This document shows, in pieces, positions 1 through 7,919 of a DNA stretch of 64,000 nucleotides. This DNA is from JARBAK01 sp034472185 (GTDB lineage Bacteria; Pseudomonadota; Alphaproteobacteria; Rickettsiales; Midichloriaceae), in assembly GCA_034472185.1 (NCBI GenBank), contig JARBAK010000001.1:310001-374000 (forward strand), written 5' to 3'. The position numbers and the translations under genes were made by a program. How positions within the stretch are numbered: the stretch's first letter is position 1; the number at the start of each line of letters is the position of its first letter. Below the pieces are notes generated by a model. It made no database searches. It saw only the letters and a program-made list of their open reading frames with translations, and was not told where the DNA came from.

Positions 1-1
1 G

Positions 2-1285
2 CAACTTTTGCTAGACGCGGTGATAGACTATCTACCAAGTCCCGTCGATATACCTCCAACAAAAGCAGTTGATCTAAATGCAGTAGCAGATTCAGATGGA
101 GAGATGCTTATAGAAGCAAGTGATAATGGCAAATTATCAGCATTAGCATTTAAGGTAATGAATGATCCTTTCGTTGGATCTCTCACTTTCGTAAGAATTT
201 ATTCGGGCATATTGGAAGCTGGTAGTGGGATAGTCAATACCTCTAAGTCTATAAAGGAACGTACCGGAAGGATGTTGCTTATGCATGCAAATAATAGACA
301 AGATATAAAAGTTGCTTATGCTGGTGATGTTGTGGCACTAGCGGGTCTTAAGGGGACAACTACAGGAGACACTCTATGCGGACCCGGCTTTAATATAGTG
401 CTAGAAAAAATGGAATTTCCAGAGCCTGTTATGGAGATTGCAGTTGAGCCTAAAAGTACAGCTGATCAAGAAAGAATGGGCCATGCAATTTCAAGGCTTG
501 CAGCAGAAGATCCCTCATTACGGGTTAAGGTAAACCCAGAAACGAATCAAACGATATTAGCAGGGATGGGAGAGCTGCACTTAGATGTTATCATTGACAG
601 GATGAGAAGAGAGTTTAAAGTTGAGGCTAACATGGGTGAGCCTCAGGTAGCGTATAGAGAAACCATTACTAAGTCCTATGAGATAGACTATACACATAAA
701 AAGCAGACAGGTGGTGCAGGACAATATGCAAGAGTTAAAATCTTATTCGAGCCTTTAGAGCCTGGGAAAGGTTATGAGTTTAAGAGTAAAGTTGTGGGAG
801 GAAACGTGCCAAAGGAATATATTCCAGCTGTAGAAAAGGGAATAGGTGACGTAAGTAAAAACGGTGTGTTAGCTGGTTTTCCTTTTATTGATTTTAAGGT
901 TACATTATTGGACGGCGCATATCATGAAGTGGACTCTAGTGCTCTAGCTTTCGAAATTGCAGCACGAGCCGCCTTTAGAGAAGGAGCAGCATGTGCAGCA
1001 CCAAAAATTTTAGAACCTATAATGAAAGTAGAGGTTGTCACTCCCGATGAGTTCATGGGTGATATAATCGGACATTTAAATAGTATAAGAGGGCAAGTGT
1101 TAGGACTAACATCGAGAGGGAATGCACGTGTTATAGACGCAGAAGTACCCCTCGCCGAAATGTTCGGTTATGTAAATTCTTTAAGATCTATGACTCAAGG
1201 AAGGGCTCAGTATACTATGGAATTTGCTCACTATAATAAAGTACCACAGTATATATCCGAAGAAATAATTGCAAAAAATAAATAG
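2..1285 (+). CDS. fusA: Elongation factor G (C-terminal part, 5' end outside window)
   Basis: EF-G is the GTPase that drives ribosome translocation and, with RRF, ribosome recycling. The window opens inside the gene: an open frame runs from base 2 and the first residues (LDAVIDYLPSP) match the end of the G domain, so the GTP-binding motifs lie upstream. Domains II to V follow, with the domain IV tip near AGQYARV and the C-terminal RAxYTMEF block before the stop at 1283-1285. The downstream order tuf-rpsJ-rplC is the usual str/S10 order. Identification is certain; the 5' end cannot be judged here. Confidence 0.97.
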   Translation, partial: QLLLDAVIDYLPSPVDIPPTKAVDLNAVADSDGEMLIEASDNGKLSALAFKVMNDPFVGSLTFVRIYSGILEAGSGIVNTSKSIKERTGRMLLMHANNRQDIKVAYAGDVVALAGLKGTTTGDTLCGPGFNIVLEKMEFPEPVMEIAVEPKSTADQERMGHAISRLAAEDPSLRVKVNPETNQTILAGMGELHLDVIIDRMRREFKVEANMGEPQVAYRETITKSYEIDYTHKKQTGGAGQYARVKILFEPLEPGKGYEFKSKVVGGNVPKEYIPAVEKGIGDVSKNGVLAGFPFIDFKVTLLDGAYHEVDSSALAFEIAARAAFREGAACAAPKILEPIMKVEVVTPDEFMGDIIGHLNSIRGQVLGLTSRGNARVIDAEVPLAEMFGYVNSLRSMTQGRAQYTMEFAHYNKVPQYISEEIIAKNK

Positions 1286-1467
1286 TATTCTATAGAGGAG
1301 AGTCTCGTGGCTTTCTAGGTTAAAAAAGAAATGAATGGTATGTATCTTTTTAGAAGCGTTCACAGTATGGCTAACTACCTTTTAATGAAAAGAGTCAAAG
1401 TTGCGGTTGCTGAGAGTGCGAGTATATAAAAATATTGTATTATTGTAAATAATTGAGGCATAAAAGT

Positions 1468-2643
1468 ATGGCAAAAGAAAAATATATAAGAAATAAACCA
1501 CATGTTAACATCGGCACTATTGGCCATGTTGATCATGGTAAAACGACATTAACTGCCGCTCTTACAAAGCTTTTTGGAGCGTATGTGAAATATGATGACA
1601 TAGATAAAGCTCCTGAAGAACGTGAGCGTGGAATCACTATAAACGCAGCGCATGTGGAATACGAAACAGAAGCAAGGCACTATGCTCATGTAGATTGTCC
1701 AGGACATGCCGATTATGTTAAAAACATGGTTACGGGAGCTGCTCAAATGGATGGCGCTATATTAGTAGTGAGTGCAGCCGATGGTCCTATGCCTCAAACT
1801 AGAGAGCATATTTTACTCGCAGGCCAAGTAGGTGTGCCTGCACTTGTCGTTTTTCTTAACAAAACTGACATGGTTGATGATTTAGAGCTAGTAGATTTGG
1901 TGGAAATGGAAGTTAGAGACCTACTCAAAAAATATGGGTTCCCAGGAGACGACGTGCCCGTGGTACGTGGCTCAGCACTTGCAGCTCTCGAAAATAAAGA
2001 TTCGGAGTGGGGTGAAAAAGCTCTGCGCACACTTATGCAGCACGTAGACACTTATATCCCTACTCCTGCAAGAGTTATTGACAAACCCTTTCTAATGCCA
2101 GTTGAAGATGTGTTCTCTATTTCAGGTCGCGGTACTGTCGCTACAGGACGGATAGAACAGGGAAAGGTTAAAGTAGGCGAAGAAATAGAAATTGTGGGAA
2201 TAAAGCCAAGTACAAAAACAACCTGCACCGGGGTAGAGATGTTCCGCAAAGAGTTAGATGAAGGATTGGCGGGAGATAATGTAGGGATTTTGTTACGCGG
2301 AATCTCGAAAGAAGGCATTGAGCGCGGACAGGTCTTATCAAAACCCGGCAGTATTACTCCTCATACAAAATTCAAAGCAGAGGTGTATGTGTTGACTAAA
2401 GAAGAGGGAGGAAGGCATACTCCATTTTTTGGAAATTATAGACCGCAGTTTTATTTCAGAACTACAGATGTAACGGGCTCCATTACTCTAAAACAAGGAG
2501 TTGAAATGGTTATGCCTGGGGATAATACAGAAGTTTTTGTGGAGTTAATCGCTCCCGTTGCCATGGATAAGGGGCTAAAATTTGCTATCCGTGAGGGAGG
2601 AAGAACAGTTGGTGCGGGTGTTGTATCCGAAATCATAGAGTAA
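1468..2643 (+). CDS. tuf: Elongation factor Tu
   Basis: EF-Tu delivers aminoacyl-tRNA to the ribosomal A site as a GTP complex. All G-domain motifs are visible: GHVDHGKT near residues 19-26, the switch I segment RGITI, DCPGH, NKTDM and the SA(L) motif, followed by beta-barrel domains 2 and 3. The frame stays open upstream to a TTG at 1453, but I chose the ATG at 1468 (MAKEKY), which has GAGG at 1455-1458 at good spacing and gives the normal length of 391 residues. It lies 182 bases after fusA and 69 before rpsJ. Confidence 0.98.
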   Translation: MAKEKYIRNKPHVNIGTIGHVDHGKTTLTAALTKLFGAYVKYDDIDKAPEERERGITINAAHVEYETEARHYAHVDCPGHADYVKNMVTGAAQMDGAILVVSAADGPMPQTREHILLAGQVGVPALVVFLNKTDMVDDLELVDLVEMEVRDLLKKYGFPGDDVPVVRGSALAALENKDSEWGEKALRTLMQHVDTYIPTPARVIDKPFLMPVEDVFSISGRGTVATGRIEQGKVKVGEEIEIVGIKPSTKTTCTGVEMFRKELDEGLAGDNVGILLRGISKEGIERGQVLSKPGSITPHTKFKAEVYVLTKEEGGRHTPFFGNYRPQFYFRTTDVTGSITLKQGVEMVMPGDNTEVFVELIAPVAMDKGLKFAIREGGRTVGAGVVSEIIE

Positions 2644-2712
2644 GGAAAAAGGATAAGAAAGCGTCTCTATGTGGGAGATTATATTTGGAAAGTGGTAAAT
2701 TGTATTTAAAGA

Positions 2713-3030
2713 ATGTCTAAAATAAAGTTAAAATTGAGATCTTTTGATCACAAACTTCTTGATAAAGCAGTAGGCGAGATAGTTGTATCTGTAAAGCGTA
2801 CTGGAGCTGAGCTGAGAGGACCAATCCCGCTTCCTAGGGCAATCGAAAGGTTCACTGTTAATAGGTCTCCCCATATTGATAAGGAATCAAGAGAACAGTT
2901 TGAAATTCGGGAATTTACAAGGTTGCTTATTGTAGCACCCACCGCTCAAACAGTTGATGAGCTTATGCGATTAGAGCTCCCCTCTGGTGTAGATGTTGAA
3001 TTAAAGTTAACCGATGATAATGTAGAGTAG
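2713..3030 (+). CDS. rpsJ: 30S ribosomal protein S10
   Basis: S10 is a head protein of the small ribosomal subunit and the NusE partner of NusB/NusG in antitermination. The 105-residue product has the family signature around FTVNRSPHIDKESREQFE and the N-terminal KLRSFDH. It follows tuf and is 4 bases from the rplC frame, the normal S10-operon order. The ATG at 2713 has only a weak purine-rich leader. No anomaly in the protein. Confidence 0.97.
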   Translation: MSKIKLKLRSFDHKLLDKAVGEIVVSVKRTGAELRGPIPLPRAIERFTVNRSPHIDKESREQFEIREFTRLLIVAPTAQTVDELMRLELPSGVDVELKLTDDNVE

Positions 3031-3034
3031 TTGT

Positions 3035-3772
3035 ATGCATGAAGGTAATGATGTGAAGTTTGAGCTCCCTCCTCGGTGTGGGCTTATTGCTAGAAAGCTT
3101 GGTATGTCTATGATCTTTGATGACTCTGGCAATATGCTACCAGTCACGGTATTAAAGGTTGAAAGAAATGTTATCGTTGGTATCAAAACAATTGCCAAGA
3201 ATGGATATAGCGCTTTAGCGATAGGTTATGGTACTAGACGTCAAAAAAATATGACAAAACCGCTTCAAGGAATCGCAAAAAGAGCGGGGGTCGAGTCGTT
3301 TATGCGGATTAGCGAGTTTAGGATAACTGAAGAGGATCCCTCTTTGAAGCTAGGAATGATATCAAATATTTCTCATTTTTCAAAAGGGCAGCTTGTAGAC
3401 GTTACAGCTACAAGCAGAGGTAAAGGATTTGCGGGTCCTATGAAGAGGCATAATTTTCATGGATTAGAAGCATCACATGGTGTGTCTGTGAGTCATAGAG
3501 CTATTGGATCTACGGGAAACAGAGAATACCCAGGAAAAGTTTTCAAAAATAAAAAAATGGCTGGGCATTTAGGGGATGATGTTGTTACGATACAAAACCT
3601 TGTAGTTCTAGATATAGATACGGAATTATCACTGTTAGTTTTGAAAGGCGCAGTCCCAGGAGGAAAAGGGGCAATAGTACGAGTTATAAGCGCAGTTAAA
3701 ACTGCTACGCCATATCGCGTAAATACAAATAGAGTTATAGGGGATGTAGTAGCTTGTGGAGTGGGAAGATAA
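3035..3772 (+). CDS. rplC: 50S ribosomal protein L3
   Basis: L3 is an early-assembly protein of the large subunit near the peptidyl transferase centre. The conserved core is intact, including RGKGFAGPMKRHNFHG, the HR(A)IGSTG region and GHLGDD. The ATG at 3035 lacks a ribosome-binding site. A GTG at 3053 lies 8 bases after GAAGG (3041-3045) and may be the real start, removing six residues. After the stop the S10 operon ends: rplD, rplW and rplB do not follow, and ilvE is next. Confidence 0.96.
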   Translation: MHEGNDVKFELPPRCGLIARKLGMSMIFDDSGNMLPVTVLKVERNVIVGIKTIAKNGYSALAIGYGTRRQKNMTKPLQGIAKRAGVESFMRISEFRITEEDPSLKLGMISNISHFSKGQLVDVTATSRGKGFAGPMKRHNFHGLEASHGVSVSHRAIGSTGNREYPGKVFKNKKMAGHLGDDVVTIQNLVVLDIDTELSLLVLKGAVPGGKGAIVRVISAVKTATPYRVNTNRVIGDVVACGVGR

Positions 3773-3894
3773 ATAAACATATGGTGCTGGATTTTCCTAG
3801 TAAAGAACTATAGTTCCTTGTGCATAGTTGTTTCCCTGAACAGGTTTTAACAGAAAATCTGATTTCTAGATTTACTCCCTTGATTTAGAAGGTT

Positions 3895-3922
3895 TTGTGG
3901 GTTTCTGAAATTCCACTATACT
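3895..3922 (+). promoter_or_regulatory. Candidate sigma-70 promoter for ilvE
   Basis: TTGTGG (3895-3900) and TATACT (3917-3922) are 16 bases apart and end about 30 bases before the ilvE ATG. The -10 matches consensus at 5 of 6 positions; the -35 is weaker. The site lies exactly where the ribosomal operon is broken, so ilvE probably needs its own promoter. Assignment is by eye only. Confidence 0.35.
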
Positions 3923-3953
3923 CAGTTAAATATAACTATAGTTTATTATCTTA

Positions 3954-4832
3954 ATGACAAGCACTAATGGATGGATAGATGGATGTTTTATATCCGAAAA
4001 GAAGATCAACCTACCCATTGGCACTCATGCCTTGCATTATGGCAGCGCTGTATTTGAAGGTATACGAGCATATGGAGGTAAGCCTTTCAAAGCACCGGAT
4101 CATTTTGCACGATTTCATAATTCAGCTGCTCTACTACATTTTACAATTCCATATTCTATAGAAGAATTACTACTCGCAACAAAACAACTATTAGCGACTA
4201 CTGATTTTTATCATGCCTATATCCGTCCCCTAGCTTGGTGCGGAGAGGGAAAATTAACAGTTTCGAATAAGCAAACCATTGTGCATACCGCAATATGCAT
4301 ATGGGAGCGCTTACCACTCATCACTGATGAAAAAAATTTAACACGCAGTATACGTCTTAATATAAGTGCTTGGCGTAGGCCGGATCCTCGTACAGCACCC
4401 GTGCATAGCAAAGCAGCGGGTATGTATATGACTTCGTCTATAAGTAAAGTCGAATCTGAGGAAAGAGGATTTGATGATTCTTTGATGCTCACATATGATG
4501 GGTATATAGCCGAAGGTACCTCTTCTAACATTTTCATAGTAGTAAAGGATGTGCTTTTTACACCTATTCCAGACTGCTTTTTAAATGGTATCACGCGGCT
4601 TACTGTATTAGATATAGCAAAGAAAGCCGGCATAAAAGTAGTAGAAACGCGTATACCTATAATGAAACTAGGTGAAGCTTCAGAAGTATTCTTAACGGGA
4701 ACTGCAGTAGAAATATTACCAGTGAGAAGCATAGAAGACGAAGAAAATAACCAGAAGTGGGAATTCACTCCAGGAGGGCCTATAACAAAACGAATATGCT
4801 CTTTATTCAAAGGTCTTATCAATAGTCAGTAA
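3954..4832 (+). CDS. ilvE: Branched-chain amino acid aminotransferase
   Basis: A PLP enzyme of fold type IV that interconverts leucine, isoleucine and valine with their 2-oxo acids. The 292-residue sequence has LHYGSAVFEGIRAYGG near residue 26, the Schiff-base lysine K153 in HSKAAGMY, the phosphate-cradle segment AEGTSSNIF and a C-terminal VFLTGTA. With no other branched-chain biosynthesis genes in view it may act on imported amino acids or oxo acids, which is inference. recD2 follows after 10 bases and may be cotranscribed. Confidence 0.92.
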   Translation: MTSTNGWIDGCFISEKKINLPIGTHALHYGSAVFEGIRAYGGKPFKAPDHFARFHNSAALLHFTIPYSIEELLLATKQLLATTDFYHAYIRPLAWCGEGKLTVSNKQTIVHTAICIWERLPLITDEKNLTRSIRLNISAWRRPDPRTAPVHSKAAGMYMTSSISKVESEERGFDDSLMLTYDGYIAEGTSSNIFIVVKDVLFTPIPDCFLNGITRLTVLDIAKKAGIKVVETRIPIMKLGEASEVFLTGTAVEILPVRSIEDEENNQKWEFTPGGPITKRICSLFKGLINSQ

Positions 4833-4842
4833 GTTTAATATT

Positions 4843-7149
4843 ATGCCGCCAGAGCATACTCATGAAATATCAGGAGTTGTGGAACAACTCACGTACTATA
4901 ATGCAGAGTCAGGATTCACCGTTTTACGTATAAAAACCACTAATCATGAGAATGTTACAATTGTTGCTAATGCATCTCCAATCTCTATAGGCGAAACCAT
5001 ATTAGCCCAAGGTATGTGGCATAACGATGCTAAATATGGCCCGCAATTTAAGGCTACTAATATAATAACTCAAATGCCAACTACTACTGAAGGCATTCGC
5101 AAATACTTAGCCTCTGGTCTAATAAAGGGTATAGGTCCGTGTTTCGCTTCTAGAATAGTACAAGTTTTTGGATCCATAACATTCAAAATTATAGAGGAAT
5201 CTCCAGAACGTCTAAAAGAAATAGAGGGAATTGGAGAAACGCGACTACAAATGATCTTAACAGGTTGGAATGAGAACAAATCCATTCGAGCAATAGTGCT
5301 TTTCTTGCAGAAATATTCAATTAGCCCCTCTATTGCTAACAAGCTTTTTCAAGCCTATGGACAAAATACGATTCATACCATACAGCAAAACCCCTATCAA
5401 TTAATAAATGATATACGAGGCATTGGGTTCCTATCAGCAGATAAAATAGCTATGGAATTGGGTATGCCACCTGATTCCATAGAAAGAGCGAAAGCAGCGA
5501 TTAAGTATATATTGGTTAAAGAAGTAGGTGAAGGACACTGTGCTTTTCCCAAAGAGCTACTAATCACTATCGTTACAGAAAAATTAAAAATACGAAATAC
5601 AGTAGCAGAAGAAGCATATAACATACTGATACAAGAAAAAAAACTTTTTTTAAGCCCTAAGATAACTGCTTATCAGTTTAATAACACTTTACCAAGTAAC
5701 CTTAGTCCACAAGATATACCAAATATCGCTGCAACAGCCTGTGTAGAGAAAACAACCAGTGATATAGATCTAGTATATCTACCATTATATTGGCGATACG
5801 AAAATATCATCGCAAATAAATTATTTCAAAAAGCCCATGGCTCAGTTGCTCTATTTAAAAATATTAACATACACTACTGTTTAGAGAAATTTCAACAAGC
5901 AGAACATATTACATTATCTGCAGATCAACAAAAAGCACTATATACTATATGTAATGCAAAGCTTAGCATTATAACAGGAGGGCCAGGAACGGGGAAAACC
6001 ACCCTAATTAACGCATTACTTAAAATTATAAAGATAGCAAACGAAACAGTACGCATCCAATTAGCAGCGCCAACGGGACGTGCTGCAAAAAGAATGACAG
6101 AGACAACAAAGATCTACGCTAAGACAATACACAGATTATTAGAATTTGATTATAAGCGCGGAGCTTTCAAATATAATGAAAGTCATACGCTAAAATGTGA
6201 CCTCTTGATAGTAGACGAAAGCTCAATGATAGATATATCACTAATGTCAGCATTACTAAATGCGCTACCTGATGCTGCTTGCTTGATGCTCGTAGGTGAC
6301 GCAGATCAAATACCTTCTGTGGGGCCAGGACAAGTCCTACTTGATATAATAAAATCTAATGCAGCAAATGTTATTTACCTAAAAAAAATTTTTAGACAGG
6401 CAGCTAACAGCCAGATAGTTTTAAATGCACACCTTATCAATAGAGGTATGATGCCTAAATTGACAAAGGAAACAGATACACCATCTAGCGATTTCATATT
6501 TATTGATGAAAACTCACCAGAAAATATAGCTGCCTCTATTCTCAGCTTTATACAGGTGGACTGCCCAAGAGATATGCCACAAATAGATATTAGACGGGAT
6601 ATTCAAATACTCTCTCCTATGCAACGCGGCTCCTTAGGAGTACAAACGTTAAACGTAATGATTCAAAAGGCGTTAAATCCCCGTAATAAATCAGAATTTA
6701 TAGAAAAAAACGGTATTATATATGGAATAGGAGATAAAGTAATGCATATAGAAAACAATTATGACAAAAATGTCTTTAATGGCGACCTCGGCTTTATTAA
6801 TTTTGTAAACAAAGAAGAAGTGACATTAAGCGTAGATTTTGATGGTAGAGAAATACTATATGAATTCAGTGATCTAGAGCAACTTATTCTCGCCTATGCC
6901 ATTACCGTACATAAGTCCCAAGGCTCAGAATACCCCGTAGTTATATTACCTTTAACAACGCAACACTTTATTATGTTAAATAAGAATCTCTTATACACAT
7001 CCATAACCCGAGCTAAAAAGGCCGCAGTACTTGTAGGACAAAAAAAGGCGCTTGCTATTGCAGTTCGAAATAATAAGGTTACTAACAGATATTCTAGACT
7101 AAAAGATCTCATCGCACAAAAGCTTTCCCCTCAAGAAGGAGCGCTATAG
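4843..7149 (+). CDS. recD2: RecD2-like superfamily 1 DNA helicase
   Basis: RecD2 is a stand-alone 5'-3' helicase related to RecD, acting in DNA repair outside RecBCD. The N-terminal OB-like and helix-hairpin-helix region contains two GIG-type motifs (KGIGP, EGIGE). The helicase core has Walker A GGPGTGKT at residues 379-386, APTGRAAKRM, Walker B LLIVDESSM, VGDADQIPS and the C-terminal TVHKSQGSE and YTSITRAKK motifs. At 768 residues it is full length. All ATPase motifs are intact. Confidence 0.95.
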   Translation: MPPEHTHEISGVVEQLTYYNAESGFTVLRIKTTNHENVTIVANASPISIGETILAQGMWHNDAKYGPQFKATNIITQMPTTTEGIRKYLASGLIKGIGPCFASRIVQVFGSITFKIIEESPERLKEIEGIGETRLQMILTGWNENKSIRAIVLFLQKYSISPSIANKLFQAYGQNTIHTIQQNPYQLINDIRGIGFLSADKIAMELGMPPDSIERAKAAIKYILVKEVGEGHCAFPKELLITIVTEKLKIRNTVAEEAYNILIQEKKLFLSPKITAYQFNNTLPSNLSPQDIPNIAATACVEKTTSDIDLVYLPLYWRYENIIANKLFQKAHGSVALFKNINIHYCLEKFQQAEHITLSADQQKALYTICNAKLSIITGGPGTGKTTLINALLKIIKIANETVRIQLAAPTGRAAKRMTETTKIYAKTIHRLLEFDYKRGAFKYNESHTLKCDLLIVDESSMIDISLMSALLNALPDAACLMLVGDADQIPSVGPGQVLLDIIKSNAANVIYLKKIFRQAANSQIVLNAHLINRGMMPKLTKETDTPSSDFIFIDENSPENIAASILSFIQVDCPRDMPQIDIRRDIQILSPMQRGSLGVQTLNVMIQKALNPRNKSEFIEKNGIIYGIGDKVMHIENNYDKNVFNGDLGFINFVNKEEVTLSVDFDGREILYEFSDLEQLILAYAITVHKSQGSEYPVVILPLTTQHFIMLNKNLLYTSITRAKKAAVLVGQKKALAIAVRNNKVTNRYSRLKDLIAQKLSPQEGAL

Positions 7150-7169
7150 CAAGAAGTCGTCAAAAAGTA

Positions 7170-7186
7170 GATATTCCTAGAATATC
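7170..7186 (-). terminator. Candidate terminator after the lptD-surA-like operon
   Basis: A perfect 7-bp stem with a CTA loop lies between the convergent recD2 and SurA-like genes. Read on the minus strand, the stem is followed by TACTTTTTG, a short T-tract, so it best serves the minus-strand operon. There is no T-tract on the plus side. Confidence 0.5.
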
Positions 7187-7216
7187 CTGCAATCTTAATT
7201 GCCTCTATTCAAAACG

Positions 7217-7882
7217 CTATTTTAAATGCACATTTTCTTTAACCTCTACTAAATAACCACTACGTACATTATCGAGATAGTCTTGAAAATATGACTGAAC
7301 TTTGGTAAAATATAACTCTTCACGGATACTTTCAAGAGAGATATTCTCTTCTTTTTTACCACCAAAAGACAAGCGTTTATACTGCATCTCACCTAATTTC
7401 TCATTTATTTCCGACTCATTAACATGAATAGCGGGCACTACCGCAACCTTTATTAATTCGCCTAATAATAACTGAGTTTCCGTATATCTAATAAATTCGC
7501 TAAAATTTATACCGCTTCGCCCCAATATTGCCTCAAATTCTTTAACAGATACGCCATTACGTTGAGCTAAATTAGAGAACACACGATCTACTTCCGCTTG
7601 AGAAAGCTTTATGTTGTATTTTTGTGCCTCTGCACGAATAATATGTTCATCGATTAGCATAGAAAGAGCATCTTGTTTCGAAGACTGACTCACTATACCA
7701 GATATAAAAGATAACAAAGCTAGACGCTTTTCCAGACCAAGACGCGTCACTACTTTATCATTTACAGTAGCCACAATATAATCATCTCTTATTACCTGGC
7801 CCGCCCAAACATTCTGTTCAATAGCCATATTCAACAAAATGCTTAGCACATAAACACTGTTCCGTATAAAATTTTTCATCAC
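7217..7882 (-). CDS. SurA N-terminal-domain-like periplasmic chaperone
   Basis: The 221-residue product starts with a hydrophobic signal segment, then reads IVATVNDKVVTRLGLEKRL followed by a helical domain with LIDEHIIRAEAQKYNI, the pattern of the SurA N-terminal chaperone domain. SurA escorts outer-membrane proteins, including LptD, across the periplasm. Enterobacterial SurA is about twice as long and has two parvulin prolyl-isomerase domains; none is visible here, so this looks like a chaperone-only form. It lies 37 bases downstream of lptD, and lptD-surA linkage is common in proteobacteria. Confidence 0.75.
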   Translation of the reverse strand: MMKNFIRNSVYVLSILLNMAIEQNVWAGQVIRDDYIVATVNDKVVTRLGLEKRLALLSFISGIVSQSSKQDALSMLIDEHIIRAEAQKYNIKLSQAEVDRVFSNLAQRNGVSVKEFEAILGRSGINFSEFIRYTETQLLLGELIKVAVVPAIHVNESEINEKLGEMQYKRLSFGGKKEENISLESIREELYFTKVQSYFQDYLDNVRSGYLVEVKENVHLK

Positions 7883-7919
7883 TTAAATCCAATCTAAATA
7901 AATATGTACTATATACAAA

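Noticed and set aside
1286..1467. Promoter or RNA gene between fusA and tuf
   Set aside because: TATAAA near 1425 has no good -35 partner, and no tRNA fold was found; not enough to call.
4217..4822. 201-codon open frame on the minus strand opposite ilvE
   Set aside because: It lies wholly inside ilvE on the other strand and resembles no protein family; it is a shadow of codon use.
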